This document shows, piece by piece, positions 1 to 9,415 of a stretch of DNA of 64,000 nt. The translations under genes were made by a program, and so were the position numbers. The notes beneath the pieces were generated by a model that saw nothing but the letters and a program-made list of their open reading frames with translations, was not told the origin of the DNA and ran no database searches. The stretch spans positions 62,001-126,000 of the forward strand of contig JAUHYL010000001.1 of NCBI GenBank assembly GCA_030426545.1. Direction: 5' to 3'. This DNA is from Gammaproteobacteria bacterium (lineage in GTDB: Bacteria > Pseudomonadota > Gammaproteobacteria > Pseudomonadales > Halieaceae). Positions within the stretch are counted from its first letter, which is position 1. Each line of letters starts with the position of its first letter.

Positions 1-318
1 AAATCCCTGCAGGAAGCTGGCCAATTGCGCCCGACTGCCAAGCATGTCGCCGATACATACTGCCAGTGCCATCAGGCTCGCTGCCGAGCGAGCAGCAGAA
101 ACTGAGCCCAGCAACTTCTCGAAATACGTCAACGCCTGTTCGCTGAGCGTACGCTTCAGGGCTTCTACCCCTTCAAAGCGCTGGATGATCGCCGCCCGGG
201 AGATGTCCAACTCGCGCGCCAGCTCAGAGAGGGTGAACTGTTGATGACCACGCACCATGTACAAGTGCTGTGCAGTACTGAAAAGCGTTTCATCGGTAAC
301 CTGCTTGGGTCTCGCCAT
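1..318 (-). CDS. TetR-family transcriptional regulator (N-terminal part, runs off left edge)
   Basis: This frame is open from an ATG at 318 to the window edge (106 codons seen), so the ORF track missed it. The reading begins MARPKQVTDETLF and has a TetR helix-turn-helix at about residues 25-50 (FTLSELARELDISRAAI). The C-terminal ligand domain lies outside the window. It is divergent from the DUF1592 gene at 593, across a 274-bp spacer that contains short inverted repeats, so autoregulation and control of the 593-6145 run are plausible. The DNA-binding domain assignment is clear; the ligand and targets are unknown. Confidence 0.8.
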   Translation of the reverse strand, partial: MARPKQVTDETLFSTAQHLYMVRGHQQFTLSELARELDISRAAIIQRFEGVEALKRTLSEQALTYFEKLLGSVSAARSAASLMALAVCIGDMLGSRAQLASFLQGF

Positions 319-323
319 TCAAT

Positions 324-404
324 AACACCTTGTGTTGCCACAGCGGCCAATATTGGCCTTTGCTGGCTTGCAGTTTCTTACAGGGGTGTTATATTACATT
401 CCAT
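324..404. promoter_or_regulatory. Divergent control region between tetR and the DUF1592 gene
   Basis: The spacer holds AACAC-CTT-GTGTT (324-336), a perfect 14-bp palindrome GGCCAATATTGGCC (345-358), and the octamer GGTGTTAT twice in opposite orientations: once on the minus strand next to the tetR start and once on the plus strand near 385. Such elements between a TetR gene and a divergent operon are typical operators. Which one is bound cannot be told from sequence. Confidence 0.35.
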
Positions 405-592
405 CGGCACAGGAAGCCAGCACCAAGGGAAGCCAAATTGCTGGATTTGTCCGCACTGGTACTGGGCAACGCTTGCAGGTCTTGAACTTTGGTCTCAATC
501 AATGATGCGGCGATGGTCTCCGACCAAGCCACGCAAACACTGGGCCTATTGTCCTGCTACCCATCAACCTGACGCCCAGGGAGCGCGAAAAC

Positions 593-2299
593 TTGAAGCA
601 CACGGTATGTACAATCACGAATTCGAGACCGCTTATCCAGGTGCGGTGCCTGGCCGTCCTGTTGGTGGTCACACTCGCCACGGCGCCTGAATCCCTGGCC
701 AGGGCAGAGCCTGAACTCAACAGCGCGGGCGGCCCACCAAAGGTGCGCAGGCTGACGGAAGCCCAGTACCGAGCAACAATTGCGGACATTTTTGGGCCCA
801 ACATTGCAGTGGTCGGCCGCTTCGAGCGCGCATTGCGCTCCGATGGCCTGATAGCGGTCGGCACGAGCGAGGCGGGCCTCTCCCCCTTCAGTATTGAGCA
901 GTACAACATCAGCGCCCGTAACATCGCCTCGGTGGTGATGAGTCAAGAGCGGCGCGACGCATTTCTATCCTGTCATCCCGCCGCGGCGGACACCTTCGAC
1001 AAGACATGCGCTCGTCGCTTTATCGGGGAATACGGGCTGCGCCTTTTTCGCCGTCCATTGAGCGACGCAGAAATTGATCTGTTCCTGTCCCTCGCAGAGG
1101 CTGGTCACGACAAACTGGGCAACTTCTACAGCGGGCTACAATTCGCACTTACCGGCATGCTGGTGGCGCCCGACTTCCTGCTCAGAATCGAGCGCTTCAT
1201 GCCGGATTCGGCGCGCCCCGGCAGCTTCCGTCTGGACAACTATTCCAGCGCGACGCGGCTAAGTTATTTCCTGACCGGCTCCGCGCCCGACGCCGAACTT
1301 CTCGCCGCGGCGGCGGCTGGCCAACTCTCCAATAATGTGGAGCTGGCGAAGCAGGTAGATCGCCTGATGGCCTCGCCCCGCTTCGAGACGGCCATACGCG
1401 ATTTTTTTGCGGACATGCTCTACTTCAATTTATTCGCAGACCTGGCGAAGGATTCGGAGATCTACCCCGCCTTCAACTCCGCTGTGGCCGCTGACTCACG
1501 AGAGCAGACGGTTCGCACCATTACCCATCACCTGCTCGAAAGCGGGGGTGACTACCGCGAGTTGTTCACCACGCGCAGCGCGCCACTCACGCGCTCGCTC
1601 GGTATCCTGTACCGCATGCCCGTCGCCACACGCCACGGCTGGAGCATGGGAGAGTTCTCCGAGTCCAGTGGCCGCGCGGGTATCCAGTCCCAGGTTAGCT
1701 TCCTCGCGCTGCACTCACACCCGGGCCGCTCCTCACCCACGCTTAGAGGCAAGGCGATCCGCGAAATCTTCCTCTGCCAACACGTGCCTGACCCTCCCGC
1801 CGACGTCGACTTCACCGGGATCAATGACATCGCCAACCCCGAACGTCCAACGGCGCGGGACAGGCTGGAGGCACATGGCACGAATCCAGCCTGCGTAGGC
1901 TGTCACACGCTGATGGACCCGCTGGGGCTAACTCTCGAAAACTTTGACGGACTGGGTGTGTTCCGCACGCGCGAAAACGGCGCGGAGATCAATGTCAGCG
2001 GCTCGCTGGACGGCACGGAGTTTGTTGCGGCGGCCGGGCTCGGCCAGGCACTATACGACTATCCCCAGACCACAAGCTGCCTGGTCGACAAACTCTACCG
2101 CTCCGCGGTCGGCGGGAGCATTTCTTCCTCGGAACGGCCTTTTTTTAAATATCTAAATCAAGTATTTGCCGACAACGGCTACCGCTTGCCAGAGCTGATC
2201 CGCACCATTGCAACCAGTCCTGGCTTTTACACCATCACGCCAGATCCCCAGCATCAGGAATTAACAAATGCTTATGTGGCGCCGGGAGATAGATCATGA
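593..2299 (+). CDS. Secreted DUF1592-type cytochrome-like protein, copy A (DUF1587/1595/1592/1588/1585)
   Basis: This 568-aa protein uses a TTG start preceded by AGGGAG nine bases upstream. After a hydrophobic export signal come, in order, a DUF1587-like segment (RRLTEAQYRATIADIFG), a DUF1595-like segment (RRFIGEYGLRLFRRPL), DUF1592 (RLSYFLTGSAPD), DUF1588 with a c-type haem motif CVGCH at about residue 434, and DUF1585 at the C-terminus. This domain set is common in Planctomycetes and some Proteobacteria; its biochemical role is not established. A periplasmic haem protein is inferred from the signal and CxxCH. Its stop overlaps the start of the DUF1552 gene by four bases, so the two are translationally coupled. 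A close paralogue of the same length lies at 61723-63429. Confidence 0.85.
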   Translation: MKHTVCTITNSRPLIQVRCLAVLLVVTLATAPESLARAEPELNSAGGPPKVRRLTEAQYRATIADIFGPNIAVVGRFERALRSDGLIAVGTSEAGLSPFSIEQYNISARNIASVVMSQERRDAFLSCHPAAADTFDKTCARRFIGEYGLRLFRRPLSDAEIDLFLSLAEAGHDKLGNFYSGLQFALTGMLVAPDFLLRIERFMPDSARPGSFRLDNYSSATRLSYFLTGSAPDAELLAAAAAGQLSNNVELAKQVDRLMASPRFETAIRDFFADMLYFNLFADLAKDSEIYPAFNSAVAADSREQTVRTITHHLLESGGDYRELFTTRSAPLTRSLGILYRMPVATRHGWSMGEFSESSGRAGIQSQVSFLALHSHPGRSSPTLRGKAIREIFLCQHVPDPPADVDFTGINDIANPERPTARDRLEAHGTNPACVGCHTLMDPLGLTLENFDGLGVFRTRENGAEINVSGSLDGTEFVAAAGLGQALYDYPQTTSCLVDKLYRSAVGGSISSSERPFFKYLNQVFADNGYRLPELIRTIATSPGFYTITPDPQHQELTNAYVAPGDRS

Positions 2300-3627
2300 A
2301 GAAATTTAATCGCAGGAGCATTCTCAAGGGATTACTCAATGGCTCGGCAGTTGGGGTTGCCCTGCCCGTCCTCGACATGTTCCTCGACGACAACGGCAAG
2401 GCCTTCGCCGCGACCGGGCAACGCATTCCGGTGCGCTTTGGCACATGGGTCTGGGGCTGCGGGCACATCCCTGAGCGTTGGATTCCCACCACCACCGGCT
2501 TTGACTACACCATGCCCGCGGACCTCGAGCCGATAGCACCCTACCGCGACAAGATCGCCCTGTTCAGTGGCTTTGACGTCAAGCTGGACGGAGTTCCAAA
2601 TAAGCCGCACATCACCGGTTGCCTCGGATTGCGGACAGGGATTCCAGTGCCCAGCGAGAAAGTCGAGGCTCCCACCCTCGATGTGTTGATCAGCGATGCC
2701 ATTGGCCAGTCCACACGCTTCCGCTCAATCGAAGTCAGCACCTCTGGCATCCAGCGCTCCTACTCGTTCCGCGCTGCCGGCTCTCCCAACCCCAGTGAGG
2801 TGTCGCCCCTAACACTGTACCAGCGCATCTTCGGCGACGGCTTCCAGGACCCGAATGCCACGACATTCACGCCCGATCCGGCCACGATGGTGCACAAGAG
2901 TGTTCTATCCGCCATAGCAGAGGAACGGCGACACCTGATGCGCCAGGTGGGCGCGGCGGACCGCAGGCGCCTGGACGAGTACTTCACGTCCATCCGCCAG
3001 CTCGAAAACCAACTTGCGCTACAGCTTCAGCCACCGGCCCCGGTAGAAAACTTCACCATGCCCGAACCGCCTCCGGAACTGGAGCTGGACTCTGAGATGG
3101 ATAACGTGTTGGTGACACACCGGCTCATGTCCGACCTGTTGGCGAAGGCGCTGCAGTGCAACCAGACCCACGTCATCAATGTGCTGCTGTCAGATACCAC
3201 GTCCAACCTGCGCCGCAGGGGGTCGACCACCACCCACCACACGCTGACCCACGAAGAGCCGGTCAATCCCGAACTGGGCTACCAGGAGCAGGTCGGTTGG
3301 TTTGCCACACAGAGCATGCTGGCCTGGCGCGATTTTCTCGATTCACTCGCCAAAATCCCCGAAGGGGACGGCACGTTGTTGGACAACTGCCTGATCCTTG
3401 CCCACTCGGACTGCTCCATAGCCAAGTCACACTCCGTGGAAGGTATCCCTACCATGGTGGCCGGTGGCGCAGGCGATCGCATTCGCACCGGCTACCACAT
3501 GGCCGGGCGGGCGGACCCTGTTTCCCGCATCGGCCTCACCATTCAGCAAGCAATGGGCCTGCCGGTTGAGCGCTGGGGCACCAATTCTATGGAGACTAAC
3601 CGCAATATTCCCGAGCTACTGACGTAG
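2296..3627 (+). CDS. DUF1552 (HXXSHH family) exported protein, copy A
   Basis: A 443-aa protein starting MKKFNRRSILKG, which fits a twin-arginine signal followed by a hydrophobic stretch. The body matches DUF1552 (PF07586), a family of unknown function named for an HXXSHH motif; here the matching place reads HHTLTHEE, a variant. It is coupled to the DUF1592 gene by an ATGA overlap. The same gene order, coupling and protein length recur at 60395-61726. The pair probably acts together in the periplasm, perhaps as an oxidoreductase, but no reaction can be assigned. Confidence 0.85.
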   Translation: MKKFNRRSILKGLLNGSAVGVALPVLDMFLDDNGKAFAATGQRIPVRFGTWVWGCGHIPERWIPTTTGFDYTMPADLEPIAPYRDKIALFSGFDVKLDGVPNKPHITGCLGLRTGIPVPSEKVEAPTLDVLISDAIGQSTRFRSIEVSTSGIQRSYSFRAAGSPNPSEVSPLTLYQRIFGDGFQDPNATTFTPDPATMVHKSVLSAIAEERRHLMRQVGAADRRRLDEYFTSIRQLENQLALQLQPPAPVENFTMPEPPPELELDSEMDNVLVTHRLMSDLLAKALQCNQTHVINVLLSDTTSNLRRRGSTTTHHTLTHEEPVNPELGYQEQVGWFATQSMLAWRDFLDSLAKIPEGDGTLLDNCLILAHSDCSIAKSHSVEGIPTMVAGGAGDRIRTGYHMAGRADPVSRIGLTIQQAMGLPVERWGTNSMETNRNIPELLT

Positions 3628-3675
3628 GGCCGACATTTCGGACTCACATTTTTCAATCACTACAGGATTTTATTT

Positions 3676-3993
3676 GTGGCACAGATTAATTTAACCGATA
3701 CGAATGGACGTAAGACAACGCTCAATTTCAATGAAGGCGGCACGCTAATGCAGACCATCACGGATGCAGGATTTGACGACTTGCTCGCAATTTGCGGCGG
3801 CATGTGCTCGTGTGCGACCTGCCACGTGTATATCCACGAAAGCCAACTGGCGGACCTACCGGACATGAACGCGGACGAAGCAGATCTGCTCGCCATGTCG
3901 GAGCATCGCGAGGACAGTTCCCGCCTCGCCTGCCAGCTGCGCATGAGCGCAGCACTTGACGGACTCAGGGTAACCATCGCCCCCAGCGAATAA
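3676..3993 (+). CDS. 2Fe-2S ferredoxin, adrenodoxin/putidaredoxin type
   Basis: A 105-aa protein with a GTG start. Cluster ligands are C40, C46 and C49 (CGGMCSCATCH) plus C86, the C-x5-C-x2-C...C pattern of vertebrate-type and putidaredoxin-like ferredoxins. It lies 53 bp upstream of a P450 on the same strand and is the likely electron donor to it. No ferredoxin reductase is encoded in the window, so the reductase must be elsewhere. Length and cysteine spacing are the same as in the ferredoxin at 48412-48732. Confidence 0.92.
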   Translation: MAQINLTDTNGRKTTLNFNEGGTLMQTITDAGFDDLLAICGGMCSCATCHVYIHESQLADLPDMNADEADLLAMSEHREDSSRLACQLRMSAALDGLRVTIAPSE

Positions 3994-4046
3994 ATTTTAT
4001 TGATGGCAAAAGCGCCAGGCAAAAACAGATTCCAGAGGATATGCAA

Positions 4047-5330
4047 ATGACACAACCAATTAAGGAACGCGACTATTTCACCGACCCCGGGGTACTGCGG
4101 GACCCTTACCAGTACTTTGAGGAGATGCGCCCCCGCGGGCCGGTCTGTCAGCTGGAGACGCACGACTGCCTGCTGGTTACCGGCTTCGAGGAGTGTGTCG
4201 AGGTGCTGCGCAACCCTGCGGACTTCTCCTCCTTGAATTCACTCGCCAGTTCGGCCTTCCCGCTGCCCTTCACCCCCGAAGGTTCCGATATCAGCGCGCA
4301 ACTTGAGGCGCACCGTGACAAATACGTCGGGGGCGACATGGTAGTCACCTACGATGACGGGCACCACACAAACGTGCGCGCACTGATCAGCCTCATGTTC
4401 ACGCCTTCGCGACTGAAGGCCAATGCGGCGTTCATGCGCGAGTACGCCGGCGAGTTGGCGTCCAAAGCGATCGCCGATGGCAAGGTCGAACTGGTACACA
4501 CCATCGCCACCCCCTACGTGACCATGGTCATTGCCGACCTCATGGGCGTACCCCCCGAGGACCGCACACTCTTCGAGGCGAAAATTGCAGAGGGTCAGAC
4601 CGTGGGCAGCATAAATGACCCGGACAGCCCTACCGACATGTCGGTAGTCTACTTCATCGCCGAGTTCATGGGGCGGTACCTCCAGGAACGCGCCGCAAAC
4701 CCCGGGGAAGACCTGCTCTCGGAATTGGCGACGGCGAGCTACCCGGACGGGTCGAAGCCCGACCTGATCGAGCTGATCAGCCTGTCGACCTTCATGTTCG
4801 CTGCGGGCCAGGACACCAGCGCGAAGCTGCTCGCTAATGCGATGCGCTATGTCGTGGATGAGCCCGACCTGCAACAACAGCTGCGCGAAGACCGCTCACT
4901 CATTCCATGGATGCTGGAAGAGGTACTGCGCCTGGAGGGGTCTTCGAAGGCCACCCACCGCGTTGCCCGCCGAGATACGAAGATTGGCGATATCGCCGTT
5001 CCCGCGGGCAAGCAGGTTATTGTCGCCCTGGCCGCTGCGGGCCGCGACCCGAAGCGTTGGGGCGACGATGCCAACGAGTTCAAACTCAAGCGCCCCGGAA
5101 TCAAGCAGCACGTCAGCTTCGGCCGCGGCTCCCACACGTGCGCGGGTGCCCCACTGGCTCGTGCCGAGGTCGCGACTATGTTCAATGCCTTCCTGGACCA
5201 GACGGACAACATAGAGATCTCCGCGGCGCATCATGGCGCGAGGGGCGCACGCAATTACGAGTTTGAACCGTCCTTCATCATCCGCGGCATGGACAACCTG
5301 CACCTGGATCTGCAGGCGAAAACGAAATGA
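4047..5330 (+). CDS. Cytochrome P450 (1)
   Basis: Two ATGs occur at 4041 and 4047. AGAGGA at 4034-4039 is correctly spaced only for 4047, giving 427 aa. The I-helix oxygen-activation motif AGQDTS is at about 253-258, the K-helix ExxR (EEVLR) at 291-295, and the haem loop FGRGSHTCAG has its thiolate Cys near 365. It is a soluble bacterial class I P450 served by a separate ferredoxin, encoded just upstream. It ends in an ATGA overlap with an SDR, which suggests hydroxylation followed by alcohol oxidation. The substrate is unknown; the neighbourhood suggests a hydrophobic isoprenoid-type compound. Confidence 0.93.
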   Translation: MTQPIKERDYFTDPGVLRDPYQYFEEMRPRGPVCQLETHDCLLVTGFEECVEVLRNPADFSSLNSLASSAFPLPFTPEGSDISAQLEAHRDKYVGGDMVVTYDDGHHTNVRALISLMFTPSRLKANAAFMREYAGELASKAIADGKVELVHTIATPYVTMVIADLMGVPPEDRTLFEAKIAEGQTVGSINDPDSPTDMSVVYFIAEFMGRYLQERAANPGEDLLSELATASYPDGSKPDLIELISLSTFMFAAGQDTSAKLLANAMRYVVDEPDLQQQLREDRSLIPWMLEEVLRLEGSSKATHRVARRDTKIGDIAVPAGKQVIVALAAAGRDPKRWGDDANEFKLKRPGIKQHVSFGRGSHTCAGAPLARAEVATMFNAFLDQTDNIEISAAHHGARGARNYEFEPSFIIRGMDNLHLDLQAKTK

Positions 5331-6145
5331 CAGCCATCGCTGATGTCTCGGACCGCAGCATCGACCAGCTCCTCTCCCTCGCCGGGCGTACCTGCGTCAT
5401 CACTGGGGGCGCTCGCGGGCTGGGCCGGGCGATTGCCAGCCGGCTAATGGAGGCCGGCGCGAATGCACTCATCGCAGACCTGGAGGCGGCGACAGGCGAA
5501 ACCGCCGCCGTGGAGTTGACCAGCCAATTTCAAGGCCGCTGCCTCTTCAGCCGCACTGACGTCACCGATACCACGGCCGTTGAGGCCCTCGCGAACCTAG
5601 CCGTTGAGAGTTTTGGCGGCATCGACGTCTGGGTGAATAACGCCGGCGTATTCCCGTTCCGGTCACTGGACGAAATGGACGCCGACACCTGGGACACAGT
5701 TATGGCGGTGAATACCCGCGGGGTCATGCTCGGCGCGCGCGAGGCGGCACGACACATGACGGCGGCTGGCCGCGGTGGCACTATCATCAATATCGCCTCG
5801 ACAGCCGGCTTTCGGGGCGTGTCGCCCGGTCTGTCTGCTTACGTAGCCTCCAAGCACGCCGTGCGCGGATTGACCCGCCAGCTCGCTTTGGAACTTGCCC
5901 CCCACGCGATCCGTGTCCTGGGCATCGCACCCACCTACTGCGTTACGGAAGGCAACCTACTAGCAGCGCAGGAAATGGGTGGCACCGAGGTCACCGGAGC
6001 GGAGATCGCAGCGATGGTGTCGACCCCGCTGGGGCGGGTGGGCGTACCGGACGACGTGGCCCGCGCCGCGCTGTTCTGCGCCTCGGACATGGCCATGTTC
6101 ATGACGGGCAGCACACTGCTCGTCGATGCAGCGGAAACCGCTTGA
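5327..6145 (+). CDS. Short-chain dehydrogenase/reductase (SDR 1)
   Basis: A 272-aa classical SDR: cofactor loop TGGARGLGR (26-34), NNAG (104-107), catalytic Ser about 158, Tyr 172 and Lys 176 (YVASK). The aspartate in IADLEA after strand 2 favours NAD(H). Its start overlaps the P450 stop by four bases. The tight coupling suggests it oxidises the alcohol made by that P450. It is the last gene of the 593-6145 run. Confidence 0.92.
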   Translation: MTAIADVSDRSIDQLLSLAGRTCVITGGARGLGRAIASRLMEAGANALIADLEAATGETAAVELTSQFQGRCLFSRTDVTDTTAVEALANLAVESFGGIDVWVNNAGVFPFRSLDEMDADTWDTVMAVNTRGVMLGAREAARHMTAAGRGGTIINIASTAGFRGVSPGLSAYVASKHAVRGLTRQLALELAPHAIRVLGIAPTYCVTEGNLLAAQEMGGTEVTGAEIAAMVSTPLGRVGVPDDVARAALFCASDMAMFMTGSTLLVDAAETA

Positions 6146-6212
6146 AATTGTTTCTCAGGTTACTTCTTTCCCCGCGGTTATTCTCCACAACGCTTGACGG
6201 ATGCTGTGATGA

Positions 6213-6383
6213 CTAGGGTGCAGTAAACACCATTGCCAGCGCCGTGCCGAATTCCTGGTTACAGCCGCAGCCGTCGGGGGATGCGGCTCTGGCGGTTCGC
6301 GCTACGAGGTTCCGAAGTATGAATACGAGGAGCGGGAATTGTTCTTCGAAGGCACCCCCAAAACCTATCCGCCGGTCGGCTAA
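6213..6383 (+). pseudogene. Possible remnant of a lipoprotein or secreted-protein gene
   Basis: The 370-bp gap 6146-6515 holds no intact gene. One plus-strand frame, open from 6213 to a TAA at 6381, reads protein-like: LVTAAAVGGCGSGG, similar to a lipoprotein signal with a lipobox cysteine, followed by a Tyr/Glu-rich stretch, then the stop. No start codon or Shine-Dalgarno site precedes it. It may be the decayed 5' end of a lost gene. The rest of the gap shows nothing recognisable; the minus-strand ORF 6213-6416 is not convincing. Confidence 0.25.
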
Positions 6384-6515
6384 CCAGCGCTTCATGCGCA
6401 AAGCATCTGTTTCCAATATCGGTAGGCCGGAAAACTACTCAGCCTTGCCACAGTGCACCGGCGCGCAGGCGCAGTAAATAGAATCTCCCCGCGTTAGTCC
6501 TGTTACCAAAATCAA

Positions 6516-9290
6516 TCATTCAAAGCGCTTTCTGACGGCAAACTCAAAAAGCCGACCTAAGGTACTGCCATTGATATAGCCGTTGTTATTCAGGCTCACC
6601 GTATTGGTATTCCTGTATTCCGGCGGATCCTCGTCAAAAACGTTGTTCACATTGAACATCAACTCTAAGCCGGAGGCCAGGCCCTCACCCTCCACGTTGT
6701 AACGGAAGAACAGGTCTACCACCTCGTAAGAATCAACATCATCCTGCGGAGGGATGCCGATGGCTGCACCGAGGTCGTAACCCGCGGTGTGATACAGCGT
6801 CGCTGCGGCACGGAGCCGGCCGATATTGGTACCGACCGTCGCGCTGGCACGGAAACGGCTGTAGTCTGTTTGGAGCACATTGGTGAACGGTGCACCCGAC
6901 ACCGCGTTCTGCTCCCGGTTCAGCACGTACGATCCATTGAATCTGAAATCGATGGAGCCGAAACTTGTGTCACGCTCATAATACGTCACCAGGTCCAGGC
7001 CATCGGTGTTGAAGTCGCCGGTATTGTTCTTGCGACCATCTGTAATGATATATACACAGTCAGGCTGGGGGTCGCAGGTGCCCACAACGCTGTCCACTCC
7101 ACCGAGGGCTGTATCGATCTGAGCCTGGGTCGGGTTCACCGTCTTGAAAGAAGCGAATGTAACAAAGGACGGGATGGGCGAGAAAAAGCTCGGCAAGCTG
7201 ATGAGACCCGAGTACTCAATGTCCCACCAGGTCAGGCTCAGACTTAGACCCGGAATAAAGGGAGGTTCGATATCGATGCCGTAACTGGTGGTCTCGGCTG
7301 TTTGTGGTTCGATACCGGGGGAGGTGCCCTGCAACAGAATGGCTACCTGTCCAGCCTGGACCGGCGGATAAGCGCCACTGTCAACAAGATCCTGGGGCGG
7401 GTAGAGAAAGCCGGCGCTGGCAAAGGTTGCCGAGTCGACCGTCGTGGCGGAGTTGTCCGCCAGGCTTGGAGCAACGAACGACTCGCCCCAGGCGGCGCGC
7501 AGGGCAACCCACTCCACCGGTCGCCACGTGAGACCGTACTTCGGATTGGACACACTGCCGAAATCACTGTAATCGTCGTAGCGAACCGATGCCGACAGTG
7601 ATAGTTCCTCGATAGCGGTGACCGCATTCGCATCGCTGAATACCGGGACAACCAATTCGCCGAACACGGAGGTGACGTCACGGCTCAGACGCACCGTTTC
7701 CAATGGGTCCGAGGCGGGATACACCTCTACACCATCAATTGTCAGGCCGTCAAACCCGGCATCCTGAGTTCCGAAAACCACATCCCCCGCCTGTACATCG
7801 TAGTCCTGATCCTGGTATTGGCCGCCGAGGGCCAGCTTCACCGGCCCGCCCGGCAGGGAAAAAAGGTCGCCATCGAAAATAATGCTGGAGTCGAACAGGG
7901 CCTGTTCCGTATTCCCGTAAGTTCCGTAGTTAGACAGGGCACTCAGCGCTGCCGGATCGCTGTTGTCAATGTCGTAGGGATTGATCAACCCTCCGCGTAT
8001 AGCGCCATTCAAGGCGTTTGTGCTCGGGTTCGGATATTCGTTCTCAGTCGTGCTCTCACCGTAACCGAGTCGTGCACGCATTCGCCAAGTAGCAGGCAAC
8101 TCAACTGTCAGCGTCGGGTAGATGCCCCAGGTTTCCAGTTCAATCTCCTGGTCCAGGTTGCCGGGCAACAGGAAGTCCACAGCCTGTATCTCACCGGGGT
8201 CACCCGTAGCAAGATACTGGTCGCGAAACGGGCTGCCACCTGGGGTAATACTCGCCGTAACTGGCTCGGCGCTCTGATTGGACCTGGTGTCGCGGTTCAT
8301 ATAAAACGCGCGCGCCTCGAGGATAGCCTTCTCGCCGATCTCCTGAAAAATACCGAACATCACCGAATCCCTGGTCTGCTCCGGATAGAGGTCAACAAAA
8401 TCGGAAGCGTCACATTCGTTCACCGTGCCCGGCTCGGCATTGCCCGTTGTGTAGGGCAGTGCGTATGACTGGCCCCCGACCCTGACATTGCCGGGAGCGC
8501 AACCGAGATTTGTAACAGGCTGGTCCAGAACGGGGATATCCTGCCGAAAATTCGGGTACATTCTTACCCAGTCAAGGTCTTCTCCAGATAACGAATCACG
8601 GCTAATTCGGTTGTAGCCAAGATAGGTTGCGCCGGATTCCCATTTGAAGCCGCCGGTGACACTGACATCATACGCATCGTATTCCTCTCCCGCGCCGTAT
8701 CTGGCTTCCACTTCGACGCCTTCAAAGTCGCGGCGGGTTATGAAATTGATAACACCGGCCACGGCATCCGAACCATAGATCGCGGAGCCTCCGTCGGGAA
8801 CTACTTCGACACGCTGCAACAGTGCTGGCGGCACCACGTCCACGTCAGGACTGGTCGTGGTGACCCCCATGCCCACAACCCGGTGACCATTTAACAGCAC
8901 CAACGTGGATGAAGCACCAGTCGTTTGAGGTAGATCGCGCAGGTTCGGACGGTTGCTGGTAATAACGTTCGCCGCCGACGTGGAATATTGCAGGCTGTTA
9001 AACGAATTATTCTGCGGGAGCGTCTGCAACAGTTGCGTCGCCGACATTGCGCCGGTGGCCTGTATCTGCTGGGCATCCATGCTAATGAGTTGCGTGCCTA
9101 CCGGTGCTTCGAGTCCGCGCAACAAAGTGCCGGTCACAACAATTTCCTCGAGCAGCTTTTCATCTTTCTGCGCTGTACTGCCTGCATTTTCGTCTTGTGC
9201 TGCTGCCTGCAGCGACGCCAGCGTTGCTAAAGCGAGGGAACAGGACAAGCGCAAGCTATGGCGCAACGTCGCTATCATTTTATTATTCAT
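6516..9290 (-). CDS. TonB-dependent outer-membrane receptor
   Basis: The track ORF begins at 9347, but the ATG at 9290 has GAGAGG upstream and begins a normal signal peptide (MNNKMIATLRHSL ... LASLQAAAQ), giving 924 aa. EEIVVTG near the mature N-terminus fits the TonB-box region. A plug domain follows (GSAIYGSDAVAGVINF), then a long beta-barrel. It would import a substrate too large or too scarce for porins. It stands alone downstream of the ALDH-SDR operon in the same direction, so it may carry that pathway's substrate. The C-terminus ends RKRFE rather than in phenylalanine. Confidence 0.93.
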   Translation of the reverse strand: MNNKMIATLRHSLRLSCSLALATLASLQAAAQDENAGSTAQKDEKLLEEIVVTGTLLRGLEAPVGTQLISMDAQQIQATGAMSATQLLQTLPQNNSFNSLQYSTSAANVITSNRPNLRDLPQTTGASSTLVLLNGHRVVGMGVTTTSPDVDVVPPALLQRVEVVPDGGSAIYGSDAVAGVINFITRRDFEGVEVEARYGAGEEYDAYDVSVTGGFKWESGATYLGYNRISRDSLSGEDLDWVRMYPNFRQDIPVLDQPVTNLGCAPGNVRVGGQSYALPYTTGNAEPGTVNECDASDFVDLYPEQTRDSVMFGIFQEIGEKAILEARAFYMNRDTRSNQSAEPVTASITPGGSPFRDQYLATGDPGEIQAVDFLLPGNLDQEIELETWGIYPTLTVELPATWRMRARLGYGESTTENEYPNPSTNALNGAIRGGLINPYDIDNSDPAALSALSNYGTYGNTEQALFDSSIIFDGDLFSLPGGPVKLALGGQYQDQDYDVQAGDVVFGTQDAGFDGLTIDGVEVYPASDPLETVRLSRDVTSVFGELVVPVFSDANAVTAIEELSLSASVRYDDYSDFGSVSNPKYGLTWRPVEWVALRAAWGESFVAPSLADNSATTVDSATFASAGFLYPPQDLVDSGAYPPVQAGQVAILLQGTSPGIEPQTAETTSYGIDIEPPFIPGLSLSLTWWDIEYSGLISLPSFFSPIPSFVTFASFKTVNPTQAQIDTALGGVDSVVGTCDPQPDCVYIITDGRKNNTGDFNTDGLDLVTYYERDTSFGSIDFRFNGSYVLNREQNAVSGAPFTNVLQTDYSRFRASATVGTNIGRLRAAATLYHTAGYDLGAAIGIPPQDDVDSYEVVDLFFRYNVEGEGLASGLELMFNVNNVFDEDPPEYRNTNTVSLNNNGYINGSTLGRLFEFAVRKRFE

Positions 9291-9415
9291 CGCTATTTGC
9301 CTCTCTATCGTAATTCGTTTTTCAATTCGGCTTGTTGCGGACCTCAATCAAGCTTGTCCGAAAAGTCTTGAGGCCAAATGGATATCTGGGATCTTCTCTG
9401 TTGTTAATCCTTTCA

